Positions 1-11,016 of a stretch of 22,125 bases of DNA are shown here, in pieces. The notes under the pieces were generated by a model, which saw only the letters and a program-made list of their open reading frames with translations, did no database searches and was not told where the DNA came from. The DNA is from a virus, in IMG/VR virus record IMGVR_UViG_3300030333_002266, positions 1 through 22,125 of that record. One strand, 5' to 3'. The stretch's first letter is position 1, and every line of letters starts with the position of its first letter. The translations under genes were made by a program, and so were the position numbers.

Positions 1-2
1 AA

Positions 3-2690
3 AACAATCCAGTTTATAGTGACTCTAAAGTATATAATGATGCACTTGCAGAGCTATCATATATGATGGATGATTTAGTTAGTGATGGTGCTTTAATGTT
101 AACAACAAATACAAAAGCTCAAGGAAGCGGTATTCAAATACAATCAAGACGAGAGTTTGACAGACTTATACCTAAGATTAATGAAGCATTATATGATGGT
201 ATATCTATGATTAATGGTTGGACAAGAGGTAAACTAAGAGCAGAGGCTTACGATCTTGGTGTTGAAAGACAAAAAATAGAAAGCAAAGTTGATAAATTAG
301 CTGGGGGTAAGGGAGCTAAAATGAAAGAAAGCGATTACTATGATTTAGTAATAAGAGAAATAGAAGAACCTGGCAGTACATTAAGACTAGGATATGACGC
401 TACTACAATACAAGCTATTGAAGGAACAGCTAGAGTAATAAATGAAATAACTGAAATGTTTGAAAAACAGTTAACAAAAAGAAATTTAATAGGTGTACCT
501 AAACAAATACAAAACGAAATAAACTTATTAGAAGCAAAAATATTAAGAGAAGAAAAGAGTAAAAACCCATTATCTAAAATTGCTGTTAGAGAGTATCAAG
601 CTAAATTAGAAGATGCAAAAGAGTTGTTAGCTATAGTTAAAGAAGAAAACATGCCTGTTAGATCAGGAGGGTATTATCCTCATTTGTATAGAGAAATTCC
701 TGTTGATAGAAAAGTTGAGTTTATAGATGATTTAGAAGCACAATTTAAAATAGATGAATCACTAGGTATGTTTACTGGTAAATTAACTGCTAGAGAAAGA
801 GCTGAAATATCAGCACAAAGAATAATGGGTGAAGCATTAGAATATAATTTTGGAAATTTATCTGGCAGAGGAAGAAGTAAATATTTTATAGAAAGACAAG
901 TTACTTGGCATGAAAAAGATAAAATGTTGAAGTGGATAGATAATGATATTTTTTCTGTTATGTCTAATTATATACATAGAGTTGGGCCATTAATTAAAAT
1001 GCACGATTTTGGTGGTGGTGATATTATGTTAAGTAAACAAATGATAGAGATAGAAAAAAACTTTAACATTATAAAATCTGCTGCACCAAAAAAATACTTA
1101 CCAAAAATTGAAGAAGATATGGAAAACTTTAAACTTAATATTGCAGACATGAGGGATGTTGTTTTAGGTAGGATGAGTAATCACGGTAACCCAGCAAGTA
1201 TACAAGCAAGAACAGCAAGGTTATTAAAAAATTACGCTACAACATTATTTGCTGGTAAGTTTTTATTTAGCTCTATTCCAGATTTAGGAAACATGGCAGC
1301 AATAATTGGTATGAAAGAAATTGGTATTTATACACAAGCTATAACATCTGGAAACAAAAACCTTATAAACGCAATAGAACAAAACAAAGAGTTTACTAAA
1401 GAAATTGGATTAGCTATTGAAACTGTATTAGGTAGTAATGCAAGATTTATGGAACCCAATCAATACCGAACACCTAGTGGTGGTCTTGGACAATTTGGTT
1501 TAAGAAACATGGAAGATTATGCAGAGCGTGGTGCTAATGCTATGCACATAGCAAACTTGTTATTGCCTTGGACAACAATGACAAAACAATTAGCTGGTAC
1601 TTTAACAACATCACAGTTAATTAGAAATGCTATTGAACTTACAGCTAATGTAAAGCCAAGAGCTAATGGTAAAAAATATGTAGCTGATATACCTAAAAAA
1701 GATATTAAAGAATGGCAAAGGTTACAAAATTTAGGTTTAAGCAAATCAGAAATTATTGCAATAGGTCAAAAGAAAACAGGAGTTAATTGGGAAAAAGTTG
1801 AGGAGGGTGATACCTCTATATATGTAGGTAATGTTAATAACTGGACAGATAGAAAACTAGCAGAAAAATTTGAGATTGCTGTTTTTGAACAAACTGAATT
1901 AGCTGTTATGATACCAGGCTTATCCTCTAAACCAAATTATTTATACAATACTGTTAATGTTCCTTTTAGAGGTAAATGGGCTGTAAAAATAAGAAAAGAA
2001 ATGAATGATTTAGATGACAAGATTAGAGATGGAGTCAATAGAGGTGTTGGTGAAAAAGAATTAGAACCTATGCGTGAAAGATTTAGAGAGCTACAATCTG
2101 AATATTCTGGATTAGGAAGAAAATACGCTCCATTATTTAGTTTAATATTTCAGTTTAGATCATTTGGTATTGGTGCTGCGCAAAAAATTACACAAGCATT
2201 TACACAAGGTAGACAAAGATCAAGATGGTCTGGTTTATCAGCAGTTATAGCATTAGCATATATTTCTAATTATCTTAGAAATCCATATTATAGATTCTTA
2301 GATGAAAATGAGCAAATGCTTACAGCATTAGAATATACTGGTGTTACAAATTGGTTATTAGATTTTAATACATCAATAGAAACACTTGCACCTTTGTTAA
2401 CAGAAGATGAATTTGGTTTAAGAGCTATGTTAGGAATGGATCCAAAATGGTCTTATGATGAAAATATAGATAGAGTAGGTGGTGGATTTGGTACTGGTTA
2501 TGCAGCCTTATATAAAGCATACGATTATATATTAAACAATGATGATAAAACAGATAGAGAAAAATTAAATGCAATTAGGCAATTAATACCGTTTAACAAC
2601 CTTTTTTATCTTAGCCCTGTAGCTAAAGGTGTACAAAAAGAAATGTTAGAATCTAAACAATTAGATGATGAGTTTTTATATGGGTATTAA
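3..2690 (+). CDS. Large internal virion (DNA-ejection) protein, N-terminus cut by window edge
   Basis: The frame is open to the left edge, so the first visible ATG (63) is probably internal and the protein is longer than the 875 residues that follow it. It is a mostly helical, charged protein. A conserved-looking GGYYPHLYREIP stretch lies near residue 200 (counted from ATG 63). Hydrophobic helices lie around 395-420 and 720-740. A QFRSFGIGAAQ segment near 697 is followed by an RNPYYRFLDE patch near 741. Very large helical proteins with a QFRSF-type segment, placed just before the tail fibre, are typical of podovirus internal core proteins that help carry DNA across the envelope. That role is inferred from style and position. 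Any transglycosylase domain would lie upstream, outside the window. A generic large polyvalent phage protein is the alternative. Confidence 0.7.
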   Translation, partial: NNPVYSDSKVYNDALAELSYMMDDLVSDGALMLTTNTKAQGSGIQIQSRREFDRLIPKINEALYDGISMINGWTRGKLRAEAYDLGVERQKIESKVDKLAGGKGAKMKESDYYDLVIREIEEPGSTLRLGYDATTIQAIEGTARVINEITEMFEKQLTKRNLIGVPKQIQNEINLLEAKILREEKSKNPLSKIAVREYQAKLEDAKELLAIVKEENMPVRSGGYYPHLYREIPVDRKVEFIDDLEAQFKIDESLGMFTGKLTARERAEISAQRIMGEALEYNFGNLSGRGRSKYFIERQVTWHEKDKMLKWIDNDIFSVMSNYIHRVGPLIKMHDFGGGDIMLSKQMIEIEKNFNIIKSAAPKKYLPKIEEDMENFKLNIADMRDVVLGRMSNHGNPASIQARTARLLKNYATTLFAGKFLFSSIPDLGNMAAIIGMKEIGIYTQAITSGNKNLINAIEQNKEFTKEIGLAIETVLGSNARFMEPNQYRTPSGGLGQFGLRNMEDYAERGANAMHIANLLLPWTTMTKQLAGTLTTSQLIRNAIELTANVKPRANGKKYVADIPKKDIKEWQRLQNLGLSKSEIIAIGQKKTGVNWEKVEEGDTSIYVGNVNNWTDRKLAEKFEIAVFEQTELAVMIPGLSSKPNYLYNTVNVPFRGKWAVKIRKEMNDLDDKIRDGVNRGVGEKELEPMRERFRELQSEYSGLGRKYAPLFSLIFQFRSFGIGAAQKITQAFTQGRQRSRWSGLSAVIALAYISNYLRNPYYRFLDENEQMLTALEYTGVTNWLLDFNTSIETLAPLLTEDEFGLRAMLGMDPKWSYDENIDRVGGGFGTGYAALYKAYDYILNNDDKTDREKLNAIRQLIPFNNLFYLSPVAKGVQKEMLESKQLDDEFLYGY

Positions 2691-2732
2691 AGTGCGTTGC
2701 AATAGAATAAACATTAAGGAAAGTAGGTCATT

Positions 2733-4955
2733 ATGGCAATAAGTGTATCAGATACAAGCCCAAGAGTAGAATATACTGTTGGCACATCATCACAAACTGT
2801 ATTCTCAGTACCGTTTGCTACTGAACAAGCTGCGGATATTAAGGTTTTCGTGAATGATGTAGAGGCTTTACAAGTATCTTCTCTATCAGGACAGACAGGA
2901 ACAGCATATATATTAAATAATGTAGGTACTGCTAGTTCTACTACTGTTGAATTTGCTACAGCACAAAGTAATGTGACCGTTGACATAATCAGAGATACAG
3001 CTATATCAAGAACAAGTGACTACAACACAGGGGGGTATTTTGATATTGAGGACCTCAATGTTGAATTATCAAGGGTAACAAGAAACTTACAAGACTTGGA
3101 GTTAAAAGTTGATCAATCTATTTCAGCACCTATACAAGAGGGTACGCCAGGAACTCTACCTACTGCGACTTCAAGGGCTGGAAAGCTCTTGGCTTTTGAC
3201 TCATCTGGTAATGTCACCACTAAAACATCTGCTATTACTGAGTATCTTGGAGCTTTTTCAACTGATTTAACTAACAGGCCAGACGGTACTGCATTACAAA
3301 CTGGTGACTTATATTACAATACAACAGCTTTAGAAACACGGATATGGACAGGCACAGCATGGGATTTGGTATTTGGTAGGGTTCAACCTATATCAACAAC
3401 ATATACTTCTTCTGGTCAAACAACACTAACTCTATCAGCAAGACCTAGTAGTGTCTTGTCCATATTAGTTATTATTGATGGTGTATTACAGAATGTTAAT
3501 AACTATACATTGTCTGATAATGTTATAACATTTACAACTGCTCCACCTACTGGTGCCTCTATTGAGATAAGAGATTTTTCCTCAACGGTATCATCTGGTT
3601 CAGGAACTATTATTGATTTATCTGGTACAGAAATAACTCAAGCTAATATAGATTTAGATAAACTACTTGCTGACTTAGCTGCTGCAACAAATAAAATAGA
3701 TACATCACAATTATCTTCAACACTACAAGATCAAATATCTAATATTTCTACAGTAGATGGTAGAGTCTTGGTTCTTGAAAACATTATTACACAAAATGGT
3801 GTGCAACTTATTACAGATCAAGGAACTAAAATAACTGCGCTAGAAACATTAACATCATCATTAGACAATACTGTTAATGGTTCTGCATCTACATCATTAA
3901 CATCAAGAGTAGCTGCTTTAGAATTATTACAAGTGCAAGGTACTGGTAGTATAACATTAGATTTAAATAGAATTACCAATCTTGAATCACAAGTATTTGA
4001 AGCAGATGGAACTACAAGAAGATTAGCTACACTTAATGAACACAATTCATTAAACGCTACTGTAAGTACACTTAATGGTACTACAACATCTCATGCTACA
4101 AGATTAAATAGTTTAGAATCTATTGTAACTGGTGGTACTGGTAACAGAGTACTGGCTACAATATCAGAATTAAATGCTGTAAGCACAACTGCTGCATCTG
4201 CAAACTCTACAGCACAAGCCCAAGCTGCAACAGTTACACAGTTAAGTACAACAGTAGGCAATAACACAACATCAGTATCTACTAACACTCAAAGTATTAA
4301 TGGAATACAAGGCAAGTACTCTGTTAAAATTATGACTAATGGTTATATTGGTGGCTTTGGATTAATTTCAAGTGCTAATGAAGTAGGTACATCAACTACA
4401 TCTTTTGCTATTAATGCTCAAAAGTTTTATATGGTTGATAGATTAGGTGGTGCTAGTCCTAGTACAGTATTTGAGGTTGTTGGTGGAACATTTAATATTC
4501 GTGATGCTGTTATTGATTCATTACAAGCTAATAAAATTAGAGGAGATGTTAATAAACACCAAGTAGCAGAAACATCTGGTTCATCATCTTTAACATCTTC
4601 TTATGTATTAAAACTTACTTGTGATTTACCAGCACCAGATAATGTAGGATCAACAACAGAGGGCCATGCTGCTATGGCTTTTGCTAGTTTATATTTCAGC
4701 AGTACATCTGATGGTATATATGGAAAGTTAACTGCATGTACATTAACAGGAAGCACAGAGGGTACTGAGTATGTATTACATGATATATATGAAGATTGGT
4801 ATGTATCTAATTTGCATCTTAACGCTAGAATACCAACACAAATATCTGCAACAGGAAAGACAACAAGTGCAATTAGATTTAAACTATATGCCAAACATGA
4901 TGGAACTTCCTGTAGTTTAACTAAAGCTAACATACTTGCTTGGGGATTAAGATAA
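2733..4955 (+). CDS. Chimeric tail fibre: T7-type attachment domain with lambda gpJ-like C-terminal domain
   Basis: 740 residues; an AAGGAAAG ribosome site precedes ATG 2733. Residues 1-135 have the pattern of the T7 tail-fibre N-terminal domain, which joins fibre to tail: an MAISVSDTSPRVEYTV start, a hydrophobic VPF segment, TVDIIRDT and a closing LELKVDQSI helix. A WTGTAW segment lies near 205, followed by a beta module at about 218-285 (VLSILVIIDGVLQ). A long Ser/Thr/Asn-rich region with leucine heptads at about 300-520 suggests a trimeric coiled-coil shaft. Residues 527-608 (VKIMTNGYIGGFGL, FEVVGGTFNI, LQANKIRGDV) resemble the DUF1983 domain of lambda-type gpJ central fibres. The last 130 residues look like a beta-rich tip and may bind receptor. 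Its stop overlaps the next start as TAATG. Confidence 0.85.
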   Translation: MAISVSDTSPRVEYTVGTSSQTVFSVPFATEQAADIKVFVNDVEALQVSSLSGQTGTAYILNNVGTASSTTVEFATAQSNVTVDIIRDTAISRTSDYNTGGYFDIEDLNVELSRVTRNLQDLELKVDQSISAPIQEGTPGTLPTATSRAGKLLAFDSSGNVTTKTSAITEYLGAFSTDLTNRPDGTALQTGDLYYNTTALETRIWTGTAWDLVFGRVQPISTTYTSSGQTTLTLSARPSSVLSILVIIDGVLQNVNNYTLSDNVITFTTAPPTGASIEIRDFSSTVSSGSGTIIDLSGTEITQANIDLDKLLADLAAATNKIDTSQLSSTLQDQISNISTVDGRVLVLENIITQNGVQLITDQGTKITALETLTSSLDNTVNGSASTSLTSRVAALELLQVQGTGSITLDLNRITNLESQVFEADGTTRRLATLNEHNSLNATVSTLNGTTTSHATRLNSLESIVTGGTGNRVLATISELNAVSTTAASANSTAQAQAATVTQLSTTVGNNTTSVSTNTQSINGIQGKYSVKIMTNGYIGGFGLISSANEVGTSTTSFAINAQKFYMVDRLGGASPSTVFEVVGGTFNIRDAVIDSLQANKIRGDVNKHQVAETSGSSSLTSSYVLKLTCDLPAPDNVGSTTEGHAAMAFASLYFSSTSDGIYGKLTACTLTGSTEGTEYVLHDIYEDWYVSNLHLNARIPTQISATGKTTSAIRFKLYAKHDGTSCSLTKANILAWGLR

Positions 4956-5413
4956 TGCCAAAATTTACAGAACAACAAATAAGAGAAAGAGAAGAAAAAG
5001 TAGCAAAGGAAATGGAGCAAGCAGAAAAAGAAACTGCTGCTCAAGATGAAGCCTATGCTCAGTTACTATTAGACCAACAGGCAAGGTCTGATTCTAAATC
5101 TGACGGCTACTATATACAAGTACTAGGTGATAACGAGTATGGAACACAAATGGGTCCAGATAAAATAGATGATTCTTATGAATTAATTATTCCTTTTGTT
5201 GGACAAGTAAGTAAAGGTTATGAATTATATGTAGCAAGGAATGATGCTGGTGTTCTTGAACAAAGAATAAGAGAAGAAGATTTAGATTATTCTGGTAAAA
5301 GAAGAAATGAATATCCTAAACTAGCAGAACAATTAGATATGATATATCACGACATAGACGCATGGAGAGAAACTATAAAAGAAATAAAAGAAAGGAATCC
5401 TAAAGGAGAATAA
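4955..5413 (+). CDS. Tail assembly chaperone-like protein
   Basis: 152 residues, starting at the ATG inside TAATG (4955). An in-frame TTG at 4940 would add five residues but lies inside the fibre gene, so it is less likely. Residues 1-45 are a Glu/Lys/Gln-rich helix. The middle part is beta-like ([26 protein letters not shown]). The C-terminus, [19 protein letters not shown], followed by a final [10 protein letters not shown], matches the YP..eQLDm.y...W...I...K..nP pattern of small proteins encoded beside phage tail fibres. Those are generally thought to help fibre folding or attachment. Its place between two fibre genes, with SD AAGGAG for the next gene in its last codons, supports translation coupled to fibre production. 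Function is inferred. Confidence 0.6.
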   Translation: MPKFTEQQIREREEKVAKEMEQAEKETAAQDEAYAQLLLDQQARSDSKSDGYYIQVLGDNEYGTQMGPDKIDDSYELIIPFVGQVSKGYELYVARNDAGVLEQRIREEDLDYSGKRRNEYPKLAEQLDMIYHDIDAWRETIKEIKERNPKGE

Positions 5414-5415
5414 CA

Positions 5416-8400
5416 ATGGCTATAACTACAGTACATGGAAGAATGGTAACAGATGGTTCTATTGGAACTGTTGATTTAGATGGTAGTAGTGTTACAACTG
5501 GTTTTAGCGGAGTAACTAAAACTGATAATGGTGATGGTACTCTTGATATTATATTTACTGCTGTAGGTGGTCAGACATATACTATTGTAACTCCTGATTT
5601 AACTGGACCAGCTGGACCTACTGGTGCTACTGGAGCTACTGGAAGTGCTGGAGCAACTGGAGCGCAAGGACCAGCTGGACCTACTGGTCCGACTGGACCA
5701 GCTGGTACATCTGGTATTACTGTTACAGGATTTTCTTCTACATCTAATAACGATTATACAGAAACTATTACTTTAACTTTCTCTGATAATAGTACGCATA
5801 GCTTTACATCACAAAATTTAAGAGGTGCTACTGGTGCTACTGGTGCAACTGGACCTCAGGGTGCAACAGGAAACACAGGACCTACAGGACCAACTGGACC
5901 TACAGGAAATACTGGGCCTCAAGGTGCAACTGGTGCTACTGGAGCTACTGGTACATCTATTACAGGAATTAGCTTAACTGATAATAATGATGGAACTTAT
6001 GACATAGTACATACTATGTCTGCTGGTTCTAATATTACAGTAACAAGCCCTAACTTAACTGGACCTACTGGAGCAACTGGAGCTACTGGAGCTACTGGAC
6101 CACAAGGAGCTACTGGACCACAAGGAGCTACTGGACCTCAAGGTCCTCAGGGCGAAACTGGTGCTACTGGACCAGCTGGACCAATGGCAAATCTTGTTGA
6201 AGATACAACTCCACAATTAGGTGGTGACCTAGACTTAAATGGAAATGTTATTACAGGATTAGAGCCTGGAACTACTGCAAACAAATTAGTGCAATTAGAT
6301 GGTAATGCTAAAATACCAGCTGTTGATGGATCACAATTAACTAATCTTCCAGCATCAGGAGGTGTGGCAACATTAGTGGCTGATGGAGCTATTACTGCTG
6401 GTAAGCCTTGTATATTAACTGCTGCTGGAAAAGCAAAACAAATTGCACAAACAGGAAATAGTGTAACAGAGGGTTTTGGAGCAACAACAGACTTTATAGG
6501 AAATAATGGAAACTATAGTCCTGTAAATATGGCAGTAATAGGAACAAATAAAGTAGCAACAGTATATACTGATGATAGCAATAGCGATTATCCAACTGTA
6601 CAAGTAGGTGAAGTTAATGGTTCGACTAACGCTATTACATGGGGAACAAAAACTGTAATTGATTCTAATGCCACTAATGGAACAGGCATTGTTTGGAAAT
6701 CATCAAACAGTACTTTAGGAGTTTTGTATAAAACAAGCTCTTGGGCAGAAGTTAGAGGTTGCACAGTTTCTGGCACATCAGTTACAGTTGGTAGCAGTAA
6801 TTTAAGTTTAAGTGTAACAAATACAAATCTATATGGAGCTATGCTCGATCCAGATACAGATGAAATGATATGTTGGATAATGGATTTTGTAAGCAGTCAA
6901 AGAGTATTAAAATCATTTGCTGTTGACCTTGATGGAACAAACACACCAACTTTATCTCATTCACATACAACAGGCGCGTTAAATAATGTATGGTGGGGTT
7001 CAGGATCTGCATTATCTTGCGCTTATGACACAAACACCAATGTTTTTATATTAACAAACTCAAAAGATGAACCAGATAGTGCAGTTAGATTTATTGTTCA
7101 AACAAATACAGGATCAGCATTTACCACAACAGAAAGAACAAAAGCTATAACAGGATTTTTAGGTTATGGTACATTTTGTTTTGATAGCACAAATAACAAA
7201 GTTGTTTATGCTTTTAGAGATAGTGCAGATAAAGTAGGTATTGTTAATTTAACAATGTCGGCAGATGACTTTACAGTTGGTTCGATAACAACGACAACAT
7301 TAGTTAACGGAGGTGCAATTCAATGGTTAGCTTATGATCCATCAAGTGAAAGAGTAGTTGCATTTTCAGGTAAAGCTGCTGCTGTTGGTGCAAATTATGG
7401 TGTGTATTCTAATGATGGTACAACTTTAACAGAAATTTCAACAGCAAATTTTGGTAGTACAACTCAAGATTATTGGGCGCAACGAGGTGCTGTTACTCAA
7501 ACAGCTATGACTGGTTTAGCTTCAAATCCTATAGTTTTAGCTATGCGTACAAATACTTCTAACACAAGTTTTGCTGGAGCTTTTTCAGTAGGGCAAACTC
7601 CTGTTACAAACCTTGATAACAATTATATAGGACTTGCTTCAACAACTGCATCAGACGGACAGAATGTAGATATTAACTTAACAAATAGTATTAACACTTC
7701 GCAAAGTGGATTAACTATTGGAGATGATTATTTTTCAAATGGTGCTGGTGAGATTAATCCGTTTATTAAAAGTGCAACAACAACACATACTTATGCAACT
7801 GGAACAGTAGCAGCTTTAACAACTGTTAATGCGTCTGCAAATAATAAAATAGACATAATTTATGATACACATAATGACAAAGTGTGGGCGTATTGTAAAG
7901 ATGGTGATAATTCCAATTACCCAACTGTTATTGTAGGAGATATTTCATCAGGAACAAGTATTACATGGGGTACGCCTGTAACTGTTACAAGTAATACTTA
8001 CTCTCCAACATCAAAAATGACGCAAAGAAATATAGCAAGTGATGGATCAGGAAATATTCTTGTAGCTTATCGAGATAATTCTAACGATTATGCAAGAGTA
8101 AAAGTTGGTAATTATTCTGGTACTAACAGCGCAACTTTTGGTAATGAGTTACAACCAGAAAATATTAGCGCATTAGAAACAATAGATATAGGTTACTGTT
8201 CATCTGCTAATTTGTGGTATATGTTTCATGGCAATAGCACATCAACTAGTTGGGCATTGATGAAACAGAATAGCGGCAATCAAAACTTTGACAGTTGGGA
8301 TTGGGGAACTATACATACTGGTAATGCAGTAGTCATAAACAATATTTATAACTCTACTAATAATAAAATAATTGTTGGATTCAATCAAACTGGTGATGGC

Positions 8401-10497
8401 AAATTTTATGTTTGTAATACAAGCGCAGATGGCTCAACAAATACTGGTTACACATTAAACATAGGATCAGTACAATCTATAGATTGTGCAAATAATTATG
8501 AAACAGATGGTCGATTAAAAATAATACATGATACAACTAATAATAATTATATTCTGATAGATAGCACTACTTCATCAGGTGGCATGGATTGTTCTGTTAT
8601 TACTGAAAGTAATGGAACATTAAGTCAATCAACTCCACAAAATGTGGGTAGTGGAACTATGTCCTCTAATACAGCTTTCTATAATCCTAATGACCAAAAG
8701 TTTTATGGAGCATATCAGGTTTATTCAAGTCCTTATGCTTGTAAAAATTATTTACTAACTGTATCTGGAACGACTTTTACTTATGTTGATGGTATTGATA
8801 TGCCAAATGCAACTGATCGAGGAGTATGGACACAAGGTATTTATATTGCTGATGTAACTAAAGGTGTGTTTATAGGTCAGACTAATAATGGTTACGATAT
8901 GGTAACAGCAATAATGAATATTGGTTCAAGCACAACTTATACTAAAACAGATACTCAATACATTGGCGAAGCTATATCAACAACATCTTTATTATTAAAA
9001 GATACACCAACTGATATTATATTTGGTAAGGCAGATAGCAATATTGCTAAAGGTCGTTCCGTTATTGTTGAAGCTGATGGAGATTTTAAACAAGTATCTG
9101 GAACAACATCAAGTGGTAGCGAAGTAACAACAAACTATATGGAAGTTCACGACACTAGCGGAGATGTTTTTGGTTTAGCATCAGATGGTACTGGTACAAT
9201 GTGTGTAGTATTTAGAGGCACAAGTAATTATATTCAGGTATCTAAAGGAACATTAAATGCTGATCACAGTATATCTTGGGCCACTCCTGTTACTATGGCA
9301 AGTGTGTATGGTAATAGCTGTTCAGTATATTATGACAAAACAAATGAATTCTTTGTTGCAAACTTTCAATCTTCTAATGATTGGTATGCTTATCGCGTAA
9401 CAGGAAGCGGCAACACAACAACAGTTGCTAATACAAGATCAAGTGGTGGTTATGGTGTTGGTACTGGTGTTGGTCATCAAGTTTCAATTTTTAGTGAATC
9501 GCAAAATTGTGGCGTAACATTTTTAAGTAAGCAAACAAGTAAAATAGGAACGCATCCATCATCAGAATCAGCATCATCAGGTAATGGTTATCGATCTGTA
9601 TCATCTACAGTTGGTAGTTCTGCAAGTGATTGTCAATTTATTGGAATGGACTACGATCAAACTAATGATGTTGGTGTGGTTTGGTGGAGAGCAGAAGCTA
9701 ACTCTGACTATCCAACTGTAAGAGCTTTTACTGTTGATGGTTCATCAGGTTATGGTTCTATAACTTTAGGAACAGCTGTTGTTTTAGAAAGCACAGGAAC
9801 AAATTCTTATGGTGGTGTTGCTCTTAATGGTACTAAAGGATTAGCTGTATGGAAAAGTAGCTCAACTGAATTAAGACAAAACTATTTTACATTATCTGGC
9901 ACAACAATTACAAAAGGAACAGCTGGAACAGTAGCTAGAGATGGTACAGAAGAATACTATGTTGAGGGAACACAGCTACTAACATATAATCCAATATCTG
10001 ATAGATTTTATTTTGCTTACAATAATTCTGCTGATAACTATGATGTTATGTTAAAAGAACTTCAATGTTCAGGCTCAACAGTATCAGTAACAAATACAAT
10101 TAAAGTCTTTGATGCTACAAATAATCAAAACTATTATTGGAATGTAAAGTATGTAGGTAACACAACATCAGGCAGAGAAGATCAACAAGCCTATATGTTG
10201 ATGCTTGGTAAAGAACATGGTGATGATGCTGGAACATTTGGTTATGGCCCAGCTTATACAAGTAGCACTACTAATTTAACTACTGAAAATTTTATAGGTT
10301 TTGCTGAAACTAATGCAACAGCAAATGGAACATCTAAAGTTAGAATACATGGAATAAATCCTAATCTTACTGGACTTACTCCTGGACAAACTTTATATGT
10401 AACAGCTAATGGCGATTTATCTGAAACTGCTGAGTCAGGTACAGTCGTGGAAGCTGGTAAAGCAATCTCGGCAACACAATTATTAATAAGAGGATAA
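5416..10497 (+). CDS. Giant collagen-like fibre protein with repeated beta modules
   Basis: 1693 residues; AAGGAGAATAACA sits directly before ATG 5416. Three uninterrupted Gly-X-Y blocks lie at residues 64-99, 137-181 and 216-257. Each is preceded by a related spacer of about 30 residues ending in PDL, QNL or PNL. After the last block a [12 protein letters not shown] motif (near 264), common in phage fibres, opens a long Ser/Thr/Asn-rich region. That region has many copies of an NSDYPTV..g...g.s..ItWGTp..v unit, suggesting a repeated beta fold such as a propeller or beta-solenoid. A larger module recurs: YIGLA near 736, YIGEAIS near 1182 and FIGFAE near 1625, with AISTTSLLL near 1186 and AISATQLLI at the extreme C-terminus. 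It is probably a surface-exposed fibre or decoration protein that binds host glycans. No catalytic motif is visible. Confidence 0.8.
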   Translation: MAITTVHGRMVTDGSIGTVDLDGSSVTTGFSGVTKTDNGDGTLDIIFTAVGGQTYTIVTPDLTGPAGPTGATGATGSAGATGAQGPAGPTGPTGPAGTSGITVTGFSSTSNNDYTETITLTFSDNSTHSFTSQNLRGATGATGATGPQGATGNTGPTGPTGPTGNTGPQGATGATGATGTSITGISLTDNNDGTYDIVHTMSAGSNITVTSPNLTGPTGATGATGATGPQGATGPQGATGPQGPQGETGATGPAGPMANLVEDTTPQLGGDLDLNGNVITGLEPGTTANKLVQLDGNAKIPAVDGSQLTNLPASGGVATLVADGAITAGKPCILTAAGKAKQIAQTGNSVTEGFGATTDFIGNNGNYSPVNMAVIGTNKVATVYTDDSNSDYPTVQVGEVNGSTNAITWGTKTVIDSNATNGTGIVWKSSNSTLGVLYKTSSWAEVRGCTVSGTSVTVGSSNLSLSVTNTNLYGAMLDPDTDEMICWIMDFVSSQRVLKSFAVDLDGTNTPTLSHSHTTGALNNVWWGSGSALSCAYDTNTNVFILTNSKDEPDSAVRFIVQTNTGSAFTTTERTKAITGFLGYGTFCFDSTNNKVVYAFRDSADKVGIVNLTMSADDFTVGSITTTTLVNGGAIQWLAYDPSSERVVAFSGKAAAVGANYGVYSNDGTTLTEISTANFGSTTQDYWAQRGAVTQTAMTGLASNPIVLAMRTNTSNTSFAGAFSVGQTPVTNLDNNYIGLASTTASDGQNVDINLTNSINTSQSGLTIGDDYFSNGAGEINPFIKSATTTHTYATGTVAALTTVNASANNKIDIIYDTHNDKVWAYCKDGDNSNYPTVIVGDISSGTSITWGTPVTVTSNTYSPTSKMTQRNIASDGSGNILVAYRDNSNDYARVKVGNYSGTNSATFGNELQPENISALETIDIGYCSSANLWYMFHGNSTSTSWALMKQNSGNQNFDSWDWGTIHTGNAVVINNIYNSTNNKIIVGFNQTGDGKFYVCNTSADGSTNTGYTLNIGSVQSIDCANNYETDGRLKIIHDTTNNNYILIDSTTSSGGMDCSVITESNGTLSQSTPQNVGSGTMSSNTAFYNPNDQKFYGAYQVYSSPYACKNYLLTVSGTTFTYVDGIDMPNATDRGVWTQGIYIADVTKGVFIGQTNNGYDMVTAIMNIGSSTTYTKTDTQYIGEAISTTSLLLKDTPTDIIFGKADSNIAKGRSVIVEADGDFKQVSGTTSSGSEVTTNYMEVHDTSGDVFGLASDGTGTMCVVFRGTSNYIQVSKGTLNADHSISWATPVTMASVYGNSCSVYYDKTNEFFVANFQSSNDWYAYRVTGSGNTTTVANTRSSGGYGVGTGVGHQVSIFSESQNCGVTFLSKQTSKIGTHPSSESASSGNGYRSVSSTVGSSASDCQFIGMDYDQTNDVGVVWWRAEANSDYPTVRAFTVDGSSGYGSITLGTAVVLESTGTNSYGGVALNGTKGLAVWKSSSTELRQNYFTLSGTTITKGTAGTVARDGTEEYYVEGTQLLTYNPISDRFYFAYNNSADNYDVMLKELQCSGSTVSVTNTIKVFDATNNQNYYWNVKYVGNTTSGREDQQAYMLMLGKEHGDDAGTFGYGPAYTSSTTNLTTENFIGFAETNATANGTSKVRIHGINPNLTGLTPGQTLYVTANGDLSETAESGTVVEAGKAISATQLLIRG
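5605..5712 (+). repeat. Collagen-like Gly-X-Y block 1
   Basis: Twelve consecutive Gly-X-Y triplets (residues 64-99 of the giant fibre), mostly GAT, GPT and GPA. The DNA shows it as tandem GGACCA, GGTGCT and GGAGCT units. Such blocks form trimeric collagen helices in phage fibres. Confidence 0.9.
5824..5958 (+). repeat. Collagen-like Gly-X-Y block 2
   Basis: Fifteen consecutive Gly-X-Y triplets (residues 137-181), rich in GAT, GPT, GNT and GPQ. It is separated from block 1 by a beta-type spacer of about 35 residues. Confidence 0.9.
6061..6186 (+). repeat. Collagen-like Gly-X-Y block 3
   Basis: Fourteen consecutive Gly-X-Y triplets (residues 216-257), with GAT and GPQ alternating. It ends just before the [16 protein letters not shown] segment that begins the globular part. 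Internal GGAGCTACTGGA repeats make this the most repetitive DNA in the window. Confidence 0.9.
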
Positions 10498-10501
10498 TAA
10501 T

Positions 10502-10807
10502 ATGGCACAAGTATTAACATGGAACAGCTCTAAAAATACAGATGATACTGTATTAGAAGATATAGCTATCTACCAATTCTCAGATGATACTATCGTTGAG
10601 ATCGGAGATGATAAAACTGTTATTAAAGACGCAAGTGGTAATGAACAGTTAATTATTTCTGATGTTAACACATCTAATGTTAATCACTATACAAATGTAC
10701 CTGATCCTGAATCAGAATACTATGGGTATAAGTGGTTTTATACAACAGAAGATGGATGGGTATTAAATGATAACTGGGTTGATCCTAGATTAGAAGATGA
10801 AGAATAA
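10502..10807 (+). CDS. Small acidic protein of unknown function
   Basis: 101 residues; an AGAGGA ribosome site overlaps the end of the giant fibre gene, four bases upstream. Strongly acidic and aromatic: an N-terminal beta-like half (IAIYQFSDDTIVEIGDDKTVI) and a C-terminal YYGYKWFYTTEDGWVLN patch ending in EDEE. No signal peptide or membrane segment. Two bases separate it from the next gene, so it is probably co-transcribed with the fibre. I do not recognise the family. A minor virion component or fibre accessory protein would fit the position, but this is only context. Confidence 0.65.
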   Translation: MAQVLTWNSSKNTDDTVLEDIAIYQFSDDTIVEIGDDKTVIKDASGNEQLIISDVNTSNVNHYTNVPDPESEYYGYKWFYTTEDGWVLNDNWVDPRLEDEE

Positions 10808-10809
10808 TT

Positions 10810-11016
10810 ATGGCTGGTCTATCTCCTGTTGAACAAGGCAAACTACTTGAGGCTGTTAATAAACTGACAGACCAAGTAGAGGACTTGAACAAGAGATTAC
10901 AGAACATGGAGCTACAAGTAGCAAGAGGTAGAGGCCTGTTGTTCGGAATTATTTTTGCAGCTGGTGGATTATCAGCTGGGATTACAAATTTTTTAACTAA
11001 ACTTGGAGGAAATTAA
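10810..11016 (+). CDS. Coiled-coil plus single-TM protein, possible holin-like or spanin-like
   Basis: 68 residues. Residues 5-40 are a heptad-patterned helix (LLEAVNKLTDQVEDLNKRLQ), then a basic ARGRG turn, then one hydrophobic segment at about 43-62 (LLFGIIFAAGGLSAGI). Small coil-plus-TM proteins at the start of phage lysis regions are often annotated as holins or haemolysin-like. The topology, with the coil N-terminal to the TM, differs from a classical inner spanin. The stop codon directly abuts the ATG of the lipoprotein gene, and the ribosome site of that gene lies in its last codons, suggesting translational coupling. Lysis function is inferred from neighbours. Confidence 0.6.
   Translation: MAGLSPVEQGKLLEAVNKLTDQVEDLNKRLQNMELQVARGRGLLFGIIFAAGGLSAGITNFLTKLGGN

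Noticed and set aside
4940-4957. TTG start for the chaperone-like gene
   Set aside because: It has no ribosome site and lies in the fibre gene; the ATG in TAATG at 4955 follows the coupling used elsewhere in this arm.
4601-5044. 147-residue - strand frame opposite the end of the tail fibre
   Set aside because: Low-complexity Phe/Ser/Leu start typical of antisense to Lys/Glu-rich coding sequence, and it crosses two well-supported + genes.
5605-6186. CRISPR or satellite-like tandem repeats
   Set aside because: The repeats keep a Gly-X-Y reading frame inside one protein and vary in codons, so they are collagen-like coding repeats.
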